From positions 1 through 64,000 of the forward strand of contig JANQOF010000028.1 of assembly GCA_028279215.1 (NCBI GenBank): 64,000 bases of DNA. Reading direction: 5' to 3'. This stretch comes from Pirellulales bacterium. Lineage in GTDB: Bacteria > Planctomycetota > Planctomycetia > Pirellulales > Lacipirellulaceae. The position numbers were made by a program, and so were the translations under genes. How positions within the stretch are numbered: the stretch's first letter is position 1; the number at the start of each line of letters is the position of its first letter. Of this stretch, positions 26,232 through 35,287 are shown one piece after another. Under the pieces are notes generated by a model. That model was not told the origin of the DNA, made no database searches, and saw only the letters and a list, made by a program, of their open reading frames with translations.

Positions 26232-27235
26232 GATTTCCGCTTCTGAACTTGCCCCGCGGCGGTCCACTCCACCGCGCGATCCAATATGGGCGGTTTGACT
26301 TCTGCACCATTCGACCCGGCCAGGCAAAGCTCCGCAAGGTTTGCGTCGGTTGCCGCACGGAGTCCAACGTAGGACGTGGTGTATCGCGGATTGATCTCAA
26401 TGACTACGTCCTGCGAGCCGTCGCCCGACGGTCCAAGCACCAAGTCCACTCCTACAAGACCGTTGTCCGAAGGCAACGCTTCTACTGCGTCCACCGCAAG
26501 TTGCCGGGCTCGTTCACGCAGCTCCGCGTCCAACGGCAGAGCGCCACCTAAGTACGCAAAGTCCTTGTCCAAGCGTTGGAAACACGGCTCCAGCGCCGTT
26601 GTTGTGTTGGGCCCGCACGCGACAACAACGCTCGCCGGCATTCCAGCAGCGAACTCCTCCAGCCGGTAAGCACCAGTGGCGGCTGGCGCGACATCCGTCT
26701 GGTGCACCTTGTGGATACCCAGCGAACCGCAGCCATCGATCGGTTTTATCATCGCTGGATAGTTGTGGCCGGCGGGGCACGGTTCGCCAGGCATCAGCAC
26801 CGTGCCACGAGGGACGGGAATCCCCGCAGCGTGAAGTGTTTCGGCGGTGCGCTGCTTGTCGGACGCGATTGCTACGAAGTCGGCGCCGGGCGAGAGCAAA
26901 CGACCGCCGAGTCCAACAACTTTGCCTACCAAGCTGAGGAGGATGCCTTCAAATTCCGGTGCGATTAGCAAGGTTGACGTCGACTGAGACGCGAGACGTT
27001 CGAACTCGGCGTCGCGCTCTTCGGACGAGTGAACAACCGCGTGTTCGGCGGCGGACGCCATGGGGGGGAACTCGGCACCCAAGAGCAATCGGACGGCTAC
27101 TCCGGGCACTCGCCCAAAATCGTCAGCCACGGCCGTCAGCATGGCAGCGCCTTCGGCCAGGAGCGATTCTGGCACATGGTCCTTGCGATCGAGGAATCCG
27201 CCGCCGCACACCCACTCGTAGATGAATACGTCCAA
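26228..27235 (-). CDS. mfnD: ATP-grasp enzyme, tyramine-glutamate ligase (MfnD)-like
   Basis: This 335-residue protein has an ATP-grasp fold: DKQRTAETLHAAGIPVPRG, PAMIKPIDGCGSLG and the metal-binding block VIEINPRYTTSYVGLR. MfnD ligates glutamate to tyramine at the start of methanofuran side-chain synthesis; a homologue occurs in the C1 clusters of methylotrophs. The start lies 12 bp after the SufT stop, so it is read through from the suf operon. Together with the next two genes it forms a three-step methanofuran module. Confidence 0.75.
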   Translation of the reverse strand: MDVFIYEWVCGGGFLDRKDHVPESLLAEGAAMLTAVADDFGRVPGVAVRLLLGAEFPPMASAAEHAVVHSSEERDAEFERLASQSTSTLLIAPEFEGILLSLVGKVVGLGGRLLSPGADFVAIASDKQRTAETLHAAGIPVPRGTVLMPGEPCPAGHNYPAMIKPIDGCGSLGIHKVHQTDVAPAATGAYRLEEFAAGMPASVVVACGPNTTTALEPCFQRLDKDFAYLGGALPLDAELRERARQLAVDAVEALPSDNGLVGVDLVLGPSGDGSQDVVIEINPRYTTSYVGLRAATDANLAELCLAGSNGAEVKPPILDRAVEWTAAGQVQKRKS

Positions 27236-27246
27236 AATCGGCGGAC

Positions 27247-27564
27247 CTAAAAGATTCCCAATTGGTCGCGTGCGTCCTCGGTCATACGATCAGGCGTCCA
27301 GGGCGGCGTCATGACGAGCTTGATTTCCACGTCGTCGACGCCTTCGAGCTTCGACACGGCGTCCTTCGACTGGGCGACGAGTTGCGGGCCAGCGGGGCAA
27401 GCCGGGCTGGTCATCGTCATGTCGACTTCCACGTGATTGCCGCCTTCTTCAGCGTCGTTTTGTTTGATGTCGTAGATCAAACCCAAATCGACGATGTTCA
27501 CGAATAACTCAGGATCAATCACTTCTTTGAGCGCTTCGCGAATTGTGTCTTCAGCAATGGCCAT
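27247..27564 (-). CDS. sufT: SufT-like (MIP18/DUF59) iron-sulfur assembly protein
   Basis: This 105-residue protein starts at ATG 27564 with gaagg about ten bases before it; a GTG four codons upstream lacks a ribosome site. It has the DUF59 core ALKEVIDPEL...IVDLGLIYDI, the Cys-containing loop TSPACPAG and the end VMTPPWTPDRM. SufT helps mature Fe-S proteins. It follows the Rieske gene and leads into the mfn genes. Confidence 0.85.
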   Translation of the reverse strand: MAIAEDTIREALKEVIDPELFVNIVDLGLIYDIKQNDAEEGGNHVEVDMTMTSPACPAGPQLVAQSKDAVSKLEGVDDVEIKLVMTPPWTPDRMTEDARDQLGIF

Positions 27565-27582
27565 GGTCGAGAACACCTTCGT

Positions 27583-27903
27583 TTAGTCGTTCAGGCGGAC
27601 GAGAACTTGATCGCCGCTAACTTGAACCTCGTGGGCAACAGTTGGTTTGGTCGCCGGCATGGATTTGGCGACGCCTGTCGCCAGATCAAATTTGGCCCCA
27701 TGTCGTGGGCAGGCAATCGTGCAACCGGCCGCGTCGATCTCGCCGTCGCTGAGCGGACCGCCGTCGTGGGTGCAGACGTCGTCGAGGGCGAAAAAGCTCT
27801 CGCCGACACGCACAACAACGACCAATCGATCCTCCACCTCGACCAATTGATGGCCGGGATCAGGAAAATCGGATGCCGACGCAACTCGCACAAACTCTCC
27901 CAT
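27583..27903 (-). CDS. Rieske [2Fe-2S] ferredoxin
   Basis: This is a 106-residue protein. Motifs CTHDGGPL and CPRHGAKF supply the two Cys and two His ligands of a Rieske cluster. It belongs to the small soluble ferredoxin class related to dioxygenase ferredoxins, often found in suf operons, and probably carries electrons or helps repair within the Suf machinery. It lies 10 bp after sufD. Confidence 0.9.
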   Translation of the reverse strand: MGEFVRVASASDFPDPGHQLVEVEDRLVVVVRVGESFFALDDVCTHDGGPLSDGEIDAAGCTIACPRHGAKFDLATGVAKSMPATKPTVAHEVQVSGDQVLVRLND

Positions 27904-27913
27904 GCGCCGGTCC

Positions 27914-29251
27914 CTAACCCTGCGGTGCCGCTTGTTGATCTAGGTCCTGAACGCGACGGGCAATTGCTTCGCCCAAGGCGTTGCGGACCGACTCGATGGT
28001 GATGCGGTCGAACACCTGCTGGAAAAAGCCAGCCACGATCAGTCGGATTGCCTCTGTACGCGTATAGCCACGGCTCATGGCATAAAACACCTGTTGTTCG
28101 TCCACTCTTCCCGAGGTGCTGCCGTGGGTGCAGCGGACGTCGTCAGCTTCGATTTCTAGTCCTGGAATTGAATCGGCTCGAGCCGTGGGAGCTAGCAGAA
28201 GATTGTCGTTGCGCTGATAAGCGTCGGTCCGCTGCGCCGCAACGTCGACCTTGATCATGCCGCGCCACACCGTTCGCGAACGATCCTGCAACGCCGACTT
28301 GTAGAGCAAGTCGCTGCGGCAGTAAGGCGCCATGTGGTGCTGATGCGTGTTGTAAGAGAGGTGCTGACGTCCCTCGGTAAACATCACACCATTGACCTGC
28401 GCGTCCGCGTCGGGGCCGGTGAGGGCGACTTGCTGATTTACTTTTGCGAGTTTGCTTCCGAGCGCTCCGATGGTCCATTGCAATGAGGCATTTCGATCGA
28501 CGGTAGCCCGCTGATGAGCAAAGTGCCAAACACCCGTCGACCAATTCTGAAGATTCACGTAGCGGAGCTTGGCGCTCGGTTCGACGATGAGCTCGATCGA
28601 GCCGCAGTGTAGCCCCTTGGCGTCAGGCGTGACGCTGGCCGTTTCCGTGAGCACCGTCGCTTCGGCGCCGTCTTCAAGGATGACAAGCGTCTTGGAAAGA
28701 TCGACGCCGCCATCGCCGATCGCCGACATCGCGTGCAAGGGTTGCTCCAAAGCTGTACCTTTTGGAACGTACAGCAACGTGCCGCCACTCCAGCATGCTG
28801 CGTGCAGCGCGGCGAATTTGTCCTTGGCTGGATCGACAACGCGACGCTCGAAATATGGCCTTAGAAGATCGCCATGCTCGGTGATCAATCGGTCAAGGCT
28901 ACCGAACAATACGCCCTTGCTAGCCAACTCGTCGGCGAGCGAGTCGTGTAGAGCGGCACCATTGTAACCAACCAACTGGCCACCTAGCTCCACGTCGTAG
29001 GTCAGTAGCCCCGGCGCCAAGGTCGGTGTTTCCGACACTTCGCCTGGGAGCGCAAACTTGTCGAGGTGGAACATGCGAATGTCGGTCCGCATCCACTCTT
29101 CGTCGTTTCTCGCGGGCCAAGCGAATGTCTCGAAGTCACTCCACGCGCGGCGTCGCGTCTCGACTAGCCAGTTTGGCTCGCCGCTCCGCGAGTCGAGGAA
29201 CGACTCGAAATCGGCTTTGGTGAATCCATTTATATCGGTCGCAACTGTCAT
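27914..29251 (-). CDS. sufD: Fe-S cluster assembly protein SufD
   Basis: This 445-residue protein starts at ATG 29251 with gggaag upstream, rather than the longer frame to 29308. It has the SufB/SufD beta-helix core (TLLYVPKGTALEQPLHAMS, ending in SRGYTRTEAIRLIVAGFF). With SufB and SufC it forms the SufBC2D scaffold. It follows sufB. Confidence 0.9.
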   Translation of the reverse strand: MTVATDINGFTKADFESFLDSRSGEPNWLVETRRRAWSDFETFAWPARNDEEWMRTDIRMFHLDKFALPGEVSETPTLAPGLLTYDVELGGQLVGYNGAALHDSLADELASKGVLFGSLDRLITEHGDLLRPYFERRVVDPAKDKFAALHAACWSGGTLLYVPKGTALEQPLHAMSAIGDGGVDLSKTLVILEDGAEATVLTETASVTPDAKGLHCGSIELIVEPSAKLRYVNLQNWSTGVWHFAHQRATVDRNASLQWTIGALGSKLAKVNQQVALTGPDADAQVNGVMFTEGRQHLSYNTHQHHMAPYCRSDLLYKSALQDRSRTVWRGMIKVDVAAQRTDAYQRNDNLLLAPTARADSIPGLEIEADDVRCTHGSTSGRVDEQQVFYAMSRGYTRTEAIRLIVAGFFQQVFDRITIESVRNALGEAIARRVQDLDQQAAPQG

Positions 29252-29308
29252 TGACTTCCCGAAATTCCCTTCAATACAAAACGAAATGTCTGTTGAACTT
29301 GGCGACAA

Positions 29309-30727
29309 TCAGCCAACGCTGCCTTCCATTTGCAACTCGATGAGCCGATTCATTTCCACAGCGTATTCCATCGGCAGTTCTTTGATGAGCGGCTCGATGA
29401 AACCGCTGACGATCATCGAGCTGGCTTCCGCCTCGGTGAGGCCGCGGCTCATTAGGTAGAACAACTGCTCCTCGCCAATTCGGGAGACGCTTGCCTCGTG
29501 CTCGATCTGGACATCTTGCTCTTCGACCTCGATGTACGGGTAGGTGTCACTCCGGCTTTCTGGATCGAGAATCAACGCGTCGCAAACCACATTGCTCTTT
29601 GAGCCGATGGCGCCATCTTCCACTTTGCATAATCCACGGTAGCTGCTGCGGCCGCCGTTCTTGCTGATGCTTTTGGAGATGATGCGTCCCGAAGTGTTGG
29701 GGGCACAGTGAACGAGTTTCGCCCCAGCGTCTTGGTGTTGGCCCTTCGATGCAAACGCGATCGATAGGATCTCACCACGGGCGCCTGGCTCCATCATGTA
29801 GACGGCGGGGTATTTCATCGTGAGTTGGCTTCCGAGGTTCCCGTCGATCCATTCCATTAGAGCGTTCTCGTACGCCATGGCGCGCTTCGTGACCAGGTTG
29901 TAGATGTTGTTTGCCCAGTTTTGGATGGTCGTATAACGGCAGCGGCCGTTCTTCTTTACTACGATTTCGACCACGGCCGAGTGAAGGCTCTCGGTGGAAT
30001 ACATCGGGGCGGTGCACCCTTCGACGTAATGCACCTCGGCGCCTTCGTCGACGATGATTAGCGTGCGTTCGAACTGCCCCATACTTTCGGCGTTGATTCG
30101 GAAGTACGCTTGCAGCGGAAAGTCGATCTTTACGCCTTTGGGGACGTAGATGAACGAACCGCCCGACCAAACGGCCGAATTGAGCGCGGCGAACTTGTTG
30201 TCATGTGGCGGAATGATCGTACCGAAGTACTCGCGCAAGAGCTCAGGGTGTTCGCGAACTGCGGTGTCGGTGTCAGTAAAGATCACTCCCTTCTCGGCTA
30301 GATCTTCCTGAAGCGATCCATAGACGACTTCGCTTTCGAATTGTGCCTTTACGCCAGCGAGGAACTTGCGTTCCGCCTCGGGAATGCCCAGCTTGTCAAA
30401 TGTGTCTTTGATTTCTTGCGGCACGTCGTCCCAGGTCTTGCCCTGCTCTTCGGTGGGCTTGAGGTAGTAGTAGACATCCTGGAAGTCGAGATTAATCGCG
30501 CCGCCCCAGTTGGGCATCGGCTTCGATTCGAATATCTCAAGAGACTCGAGTCGAAACTCGCGCATCCAGTCAGGCTCGTCTTTCAGATCGGATATCTGCG
30601 ACACGACCTCGGCATCGAGACCCTTACGGGCCTTAAACACACCGGTGGTGGGGGTCACAAAGTCGTACTTGTTGATTTCGCCAAGGGCTGCTTCGTCATT
30701 AGCAGGGGCGGTAAGGTCGGTTGCCAT
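29309..30727 (-). CDS. sufB: Fe-S cluster assembly protein SufB
   Basis: This 472-residue protein has near-full SufB conservation: [33 protein letters not shown] and [20 protein letters not shown]. It is the cluster-building subunit of SufBC2D. It starts 54 bp after sufC. Confidence 0.95.
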   Translation of the reverse strand: MATDLTAPANDEAALGEINKYDFVTPTTGVFKARKGLDAEVVSQISDLKDEPDWMREFRLESLEIFESKPMPNWGGAINLDFQDVYYYLKPTEEQGKTWDDVPQEIKDTFDKLGIPEAERKFLAGVKAQFESEVVYGSLQEDLAEKGVIFTDTDTAVREHPELLREYFGTIIPPHDNKFAALNSAVWSGGSFIYVPKGVKIDFPLQAYFRINAESMGQFERTLIIVDEGAEVHYVEGCTAPMYSTESLHSAVVEIVVKKNGRCRYTTIQNWANNIYNLVTKRAMAYENALMEWIDGNLGSQLTMKYPAVYMMEPGARGEILSIAFASKGQHQDAGAKLVHCAPNTSGRIISKSISKNGGRSSYRGLCKVEDGAIGSKSNVVCDALILDPESRSDTYPYIEVEEQDVQIEHEASVSRIGEEQLFYLMSRGLTEAEASSMIVSGFIEPLIKELPMEYAVEMNRLIELQMEGSVG

Positions 30728-30781
30728 CGATTTTTTCCTAAGTTGGATCGGCTCGGCCGTTTGTGGCTTTGCCGTGGAATA

Positions 30782-31612
30782 CTAAACGGTGGTCGCTTCT
30801 TCAGCCAATTCGGCTTCGGCAGCCGCGGCTTCTGGGTACGCGGCGCGGATGCGGTCGTAACCTTCGGTGTACAACTCGCGGGCCAGTTCCACTCCGCCGG
30901 TCTCGACGATTTTGCCGCCCAGCATCACGTGGGTGAAGTCGGGAGCGTTGTGGTCGAGCAGCTTGTCATGGTGAGTGATGATCAAGATGCCCATCTCGGC
31001 GCCGCCATCGGTTTCTTGGCTGATCGCAGCAATACTCTGGCTGGCAAGTTTCACGGCATCGACATCCAAGCCGCTATCGGTCTCGTCGAGAATTGCAAAC
31101 TTCGGCCGCAGCATGGCCATCTGCAAGATTTCCGCTCGTTTCATCTCGCCGCCTGAAAAGCCATCGTTCACGTAACGGCGAGCGAACTCCTCGTCCATGC
31201 GAAGCTGCGACATCTTCTCTTTGAGTTCCTTGCGAAACTCTCGCATCGATATTAGGTCTTCACCTTCCTTGCGTTCGGGGTTGCGGACGTTTGTGGCCGC
31301 GTGTCGTAAGAAGTCGGCCATCTTCACACCCGGCACCGACATCGGTCGTTGGAACGCCATGAAGATGCCGGCGCGTGCCCGCTCCGAGGCATCCCACTCC
31401 AAAATGTCTTCGCCATTGATCTCAATGGAACCTTCGGTGACCTCGTACCCTGGGTGACCCATAATGGCGTTGCCCAACGTACTCTTGCCCGAGCCATTGG
31501 GGCCCATAAGTGCATGCGTTTCGCCTCGATTGATTGTAAGGTTCACCCCACGCAAAATCGGCTTGCCTTCGACAGCCACATGCAAGTCCGTAATCTTCAA
31601 CGTATCGCTCAT
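30782..31612 (-). CDS. sufC: Fe-S cluster assembly ATPase SufC
   Basis: This 276-residue ABC-type ATPase has Walker A GPNGSGKSTLG, signature FSGGEMKRAEIL and Walker B FAILDETDSGLDVDAV. It powers SufBC2D in the cytoplasm. A C-terminal Ala/Glu-rich tail extends it slightly beyond the usual 250 residues. It starts 20 bp after nuoB. Confidence 0.95.
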   Translation of the reverse strand: MSDTLKITDLHVAVEGKPILRGVNLTINRGETHALMGPNGSGKSTLGNAIMGHPGYEVTEGSIEINGEDILEWDASERARAGIFMAFQRPMSVPGVKMADFLRHAATNVRNPERKEGEDLISMREFRKELKEKMSQLRMDEEFARRYVNDGFSGGEMKRAEILQMAMLRPKFAILDETDSGLDVDAVKLASQSIAAISQETDGGAEMGILIITHHDKLLDHNAPDFTHVMLGGKIVETGGVELARELYTEGYDRIRAAYPEAAAAEAELAEEATTV

Positions 31613-31632
31613 CGTTTTCCTTCGCAGGTAGG

Positions 31633-32286
31633 TTAACTTGTTATTTTCTGGTGATCGAACAGCGGCTCGGTGTCGGCAGGAGCGGACGTGTAGCCCGAGT
31701 GGTGCGGCACCGGCAATTCGTCTTCCATCTTTTTTCCGGGACCGGCAAAGCCGGCGAACTCTGACTTGCTGGCAATCCGGTGAGCGTTGATCTTGTCTTG
31801 GACTCTCATGAGTCCTTCGAGCAACGCTTCGGGGCGTGGTGGGCAGCCGGGGACGTAGACGTCGACAGGTACCACCAAGTCGACCCCCTTAACCACGTGA
31901 TAGCCATACTTGAAGTATGGGCCGCCACCGACGGTGCATGCGCCCATGGCGATCACAAACTTTGGATCCGGCATCAGGTTGTAGAGCCGTCGCACGCGGC
32001 TGGCCATCTTGTAGGTGACCGTTCCGGCGACAATCATCAGGTCGGCTTGACGCGGAGTTGCCCGAAACGCTCCGGCGCCGAAGCGGTCCATGTCGTAGCG
32101 ACTCGCGCCGGCGGCCATCATCTCAATCGCACAGCACGCCAGCCCGAACGTCATTGGCCAAATGCTCGATTGGCGGCTCCAGTTGATCGCCTGTTCCACC
32201 GTCGTCACGACGACGTTTTCCTCAAAACGGCCTTCAATCCATGGCTCGTGCATTGGGATGACTTTGCGGTTGGGTGATTCAAACAT
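31633..32286 (-). CDS. nuoB: NADH-quinone oxidoreductase subunit B, orphan copy
   Basis: This 217-residue protein keeps the NuoB core with all four N2-cluster ligands in [20 protein letters not shown] and [12 protein letters not shown]. NuoB carries the last Fe-S cluster before quinone in complex I. No other nuo gene is near. It sits between the SufR-like gene and sufC with 20-21 bp gaps, so it is expressed with the Fe-S machinery. The 30-residue C-terminal tail (after FAGPGKK) is variable. Confidence 0.9.
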   Translation of the reverse strand: MFESPNRKVIPMHEPWIEGRFEENVVVTTVEQAINWSRQSSIWPMTFGLACCAIEMMAAGASRYDMDRFGAGAFRATPRQADLMIVAGTVTYKMASRVRRLYNLMPDPKFVIAMGACTVGGGPYFKYGYHVVKGVDLVVPVDVYVPGCPPRPEALLEGLMRVQDKINAHRIASKSEFAGFAGPGKKMEDELPVPHHSGYTSAPADTEPLFDHQKITS

Positions 32287-32307
32287 CCAGGTCGGCTTAC
32301 CGAACGG

Positions 32308-32937
32308 CTACTTTGGTGTGCCGCTCGGCTGGAACGAACAGCAGCTATCGCCGTGGGGCCTACAATCCGTGAGTTTCATCGTTTCGCCAAGCACCTCGGA
32401 AAACAACATTCGCTCCATGGCGCAGATACTCTTGTCGTGCTCAACCAGTTCAGGGTAGGGGCAGGCAACCGCCGTAAGCACCGGCAAGTCGCCTGACTTG
32501 TCCACTTCAAACGGGATATGACGCTCTTGCATCAGGTCGGCCAGACGCTGCATCTTCTCTTCGAGCGTGTCGCCCGGAATCTCCCCAGCACGCTCGGCCA
32601 ACTGCATCGCAATTCGCTTCAGCAATCCTGCACGAATCGTGGGGTCGTCGATCGAGCGAATCTCCGCCCATAGCACGTCGACTAGGTCGGCATAGTTGTT
32701 GCCGCTGGCGCGAAGTCCTTTGTCGGTGAGTTGGTAGCGGTGACTCGGCCGCCCGCGCCCACCGCGAACGACTTCTTCGCGGCAAATCAAATCCTCCTCC
32801 ATCAGCCGATTCAGCCGCTGCCGGACCGCGGTGGCGGTGACCCCCAGCGACTCCACCAACTCACTAATTCCCGCACTCCCCCGCTTTCGGAGCAGGTTCA
32901 GCAGTGACTCATCGGAATCGGTGACCGGTGGGAACAT
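32308..32937 (-). CDS. sufR: SufR-like transcriptional regulator
   Basis: This 209-residue protein has a winged-helix DeoR/ArsR-like N-terminus (ISELVESLGVTATAVRQRL, wing GGRGRPSHRY) and a C-terminal dimer region ending in Cys residues (CPYPELVEHD, SICAME, CRPHGDSCCSF). SufR-type repressors bind an Fe-S cluster there and repress suf genes when cluster supply is adequate. It heads the operon, and the palindrome before it suggests autoregulation. Confidence 0.85.
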   Translation of the reverse strand: MFPPVTDSDESLLNLLRKRGSAGISELVESLGVTATAVRQRLNRLMEEDLICREEVVRGGRGRPSHRYQLTDKGLRASGNNYADLVDVLWAEIRSIDDPTIRAGLLKRIAMQLAERAGEIPGDTLEEKMQRLADLMQERHIPFEVDKSGDLPVLTAVACPYPELVEHDKSICAMERMLFSEVLGETMKLTDCRPHGDSCCSFQPSGTPK

Positions 32938-32999
32938 CGTTGCAATTTCTGAGTTCAGAGGGCCGCTGCCGGGCCTCGCCCGACTCCCTTACTGCCTCC

Positions 33000-33027
33000 A
33001 TGATAAGACGTTAGCTATTTTTGACAA
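33000..33027 (-). promoter_or_regulatory. Promoter of the sufR-suf-mfn operon
   Basis: On the minus strand TTGTCA (33027-33022) and TATCAT (33005-33000) are 16 bp apart. They lie about 65 bp before sufR, and one arm of the inverted repeat falls between the two hexamers. Confidence 0.6.
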
Positions 33028-33048
33028 GGGAAGGTTTCTAAAATAGCT
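33013..33048. promoter_or_regulatory. Candidate SufR operator (9-bp perfect inverted repeat)
   Basis: Arms agctatttt (33013-33021) and aaaatagct (33040-33048) are perfect complements separated by 18 bp. They straddle the -35 box of the sufR promoter and lie between sufR and the divergent transporter gene. No known SufR box matches exactly. Confidence 0.5.
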
Positions 33049-33075
33049 GCGGGGGCTTCGGTTTTTCGTAAAGTA

Positions 33076-33104
33076 TTGCGGTGCAACGGCTTATCGACTA
33101 TAAG
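33076..33104 (+). promoter_or_regulatory. Promoter of the NSS transporter gene
   Basis: TTGCGG (33076-33081) and TATAAG (33099-33104) are 17 bp apart on the plus strand, about 110 bp before the transporter start. Confidence 0.5.
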
Positions 33105-33216
33105 GCTTCTGCAAGTCGCGCCCAAGGTGCCCTAACTCTGTAACAAACGGCGATCGCCGCGTTTATGAGTGCATACTGGCAGTCGCATCGAACCCAACTG
33201 ACTCAAGGAACCCCGA

Positions 33217-35046
33217 ATGCCTACCCAAAACTCAGAATCTAGAACCGATGGATGGGGCACAAGGATTGGCGTCATCCTCGCCGTGGCTGGTTCAGCGGTT
33301 GGGCTTGGCAATTTCTTGAGGTTTCCGGGACAAGCCGCTCAGAATGGTGGCGGCGCGTTCATGATCCCGTACTTTGTCTCGCTGCTAATCATTGGAATCC
33401 CGTTGTGCTGGGCCGAATGGACCATGGGCCGCTACGGTGGCCTCAAGGGATTCAATTCTGCCCCGGGCATCTATTCAGTCCTGTGGCGAAGTCGCCTTGC
33501 GAAGTACGTGGGAGCCGTCGCGTTGCTGATCCCACTGATCATCTACATGTACTATGTCCTCATTGAGGCTTGGTGCCTGAGCTATGCACTTAGTTACCTT
33601 CGTGGATCCGCCGGGCTATTGGGTGAGCAAGCAGACTATAGTGCCTTCTTCGGAAACGTCGTCGGAGATAGTGAAGACGGCGCTGCATTTGCGAGCGATG
33701 GACGATGGGTGCTGGGAGTTCTCCTGCTCACATTCGTGCTGAACTTCACGCTGATCTACCGCGGGGTAAACAAGGGGATAGAGACTTTCTGTAAGTTTGC
33801 GATGCCGATGCTGGTGGTCCTGGCCTTGATTGTTCTGGTTCGTGTTCTAACACTTGGAACTCCCGATCCCGCGAAGCCCGACCAGTCTGTCTTGGGAGGC
33901 CTTGGCTTTATGTGGAACCCAGATTTCGAAGCGCTCAAGAACCCGAAGACGTGGCTCGCGGCTTCGGGACAGATATTCTTCAGCCTTTCGGTTGGATTCG
34001 GAATCATCATTAACTACGCCAGCTATCTGAAACGCGATGATGACGTTGTGTTGAGCGGCCTTACATCCAGTAGTATGAATGAGTTCTTTGAGGTTTGCCT
34101 CGGTGGTCTCATCACACTTCCCGCCGCTTTCATATTCTTGGGCATGGCCGCTGGGGAGCAGGGTACCTTTGGGTTGGGTTTCGTTTCGTTACCCAACGTG
34201 TTCGACCAAATGCCGGGCGGCAGATGGTTCGGCTGTATGTGGTTCTTCATGTTGTTTATTGCGGCGATTACGAGCAGTGTATCTATGCTGCAGCCCGTCA
34301 TTGCGTTTCTTGAGGAGGGCTTCGGACTCAAACGACCTGCGTCTGCCGCGATACTGGGGCTGATTACGGCGCTCGGCTGCGGTTTTGTGCTCTATTTCTC
34401 GGGCGAGTTGATGGCGCTCGACATGTTCGATTTCTGGGTGGGCAGCGTGTTGCTGTTCCTGTTGGCGTTGGCTCAATCGATCATCTACGGCTGGGCATTC
34501 GGCATCGAGAATGGTGAGCAAGAGGCACACGTGGGGGCCCACATGAGAATACCGCGTTTCGTCCAATACATGCTCAAGTTCGTAGTGCCGGTGTACTTGG
34601 TGGTGATATTTGCAGCTTTCGTTTGGCAAAACGTGTTGAGTCACGATCCGGTGAAGGCGACTCTCCCAGAGTCGATGGTTCCCATGCTGAAGCACGATGC
34701 CGTCAGCGCCGAACTTCGTGAGATGGCTGAGGAAGCCACAGACGGGGATGTCACACTTCCTGAGCAGTCAAAGATCGAAGATGTCGATCGGCGTGGCAGT
34801 CCGCAAGTCTGGCGTGTAGTCGTATCAGGCGAAGAAGGCCAACAGCAGGTACTTGCGACGTTCAATGAAGCCCGTGAAGGCGTCGAGCTGCGAGTACACG
34901 AAGCCGGCTATGCTGAGAAGATAGCGGGCAGTCGCTCCGCGTCACTTTCCGTGTTGTTTATTGGAGTTGTTTTTGCCTTCCTCGTGCTTCTGGTTCATCT
35001 CGCTGGAATGCAGTGGGAGAGCCAAGGCCGCTTGCGATTCGATTAG
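33217..35046 (+). CDS. Sodium-dependent NSS-family transporter
   Basis: This 609-residue membrane protein of the neurotransmitter:sodium symporter family has the TM1 unwound motif [15 protein letters not shown] with sodium and substrate sites, then [10 protein letters not shown]. About 11-12 helices are visible. Between the last two helices, at about residues 485-580, lies a roughly 95-residue polar insertion (ATLPESM to EKIAGSR), which is unusual. Bacterial members import amino acids such as Met, Ala, Trp or Leu. The MetS-like small gene downstream fits an amino acid importer. Confidence 0.9.
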   Translation: MPTQNSESRTDGWGTRIGVILAVAGSAVGLGNFLRFPGQAAQNGGGAFMIPYFVSLLIIGIPLCWAEWTMGRYGGLKGFNSAPGIYSVLWRSRLAKYVGAVALLIPLIIYMYYVLIEAWCLSYALSYLRGSAGLLGEQADYSAFFGNVVGDSEDGAAFASDGRWVLGVLLLTFVLNFTLIYRGVNKGIETFCKFAMPMLVVLALIVLVRVLTLGTPDPAKPDQSVLGGLGFMWNPDFEALKNPKTWLAASGQIFFSLSVGFGIIINYASYLKRDDDVVLSGLTSSSMNEFFEVCLGGLITLPAAFIFLGMAAGEQGTFGLGFVSLPNVFDQMPGGRWFGCMWFFMLFIAAITSSVSMLQPVIAFLEEGFGLKRPASAAILGLITALGCGFVLYFSGELMALDMFDFWVGSVLLFLLALAQSIIYGWAFGIENGEQEAHVGAHMRIPRFVQYMLKFVVPVYLVVIFAAFVWQNVLSHDPVKATLPESMVPMLKHDAVSAELREMAEEATDGDVTLPEQSKIEDVDRRGSPQVWRVVVSGEEGQQQVLATFNEAREGVELRVHEAGYAEKIAGSRSASLSVLFIGVVFAFLVLLVHLAGMQWESQGRLRFD

Positions 35047-35103
35047 GCGGCTCGCTTTACAGCCACTAACAGGTTCCCGAATGGGTTATTGAGAGGAGAT
35101 ACC

Positions 35104-35265
35104 ATGAATAGCGCCGGCTGGGTCGTGATGATTGTATCGGTGGGAAGCGTGATGTGCCTGGTGAGCTACTGCTTGTATCGTGTACTGACATTGCCGGCAG
35201 TAGAAGTGCATGACCTTGAGGGGCCACTCACCATCGACACGTCGCGTGTCGCAACCAAGAACTAG
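35104..35265 (+). CDS. MetS-like small subunit of the NSS transporter
   Basis: This 53-residue protein has the ribosome site gagaggagata before ATG 35104. It has a single N-terminal transmembrane helix (about 6-29) and a short polar tail ending in VATKN. In methionine/alanine NSS importers such as MetPS the small MetS subunit is encoded just after the large one and is needed for transport. Position, size and topology match; sequence similarity cannot be tested here. Confidence 0.6.
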   Translation: MNSAGWVVMIVSVGSVMCLVSYCLYRVLTLPAVEVHDLEGPLTIDTSRVATKN

Positions 35266-35287
35266 CGCGGCTCTTAGGCTTGGTGGG

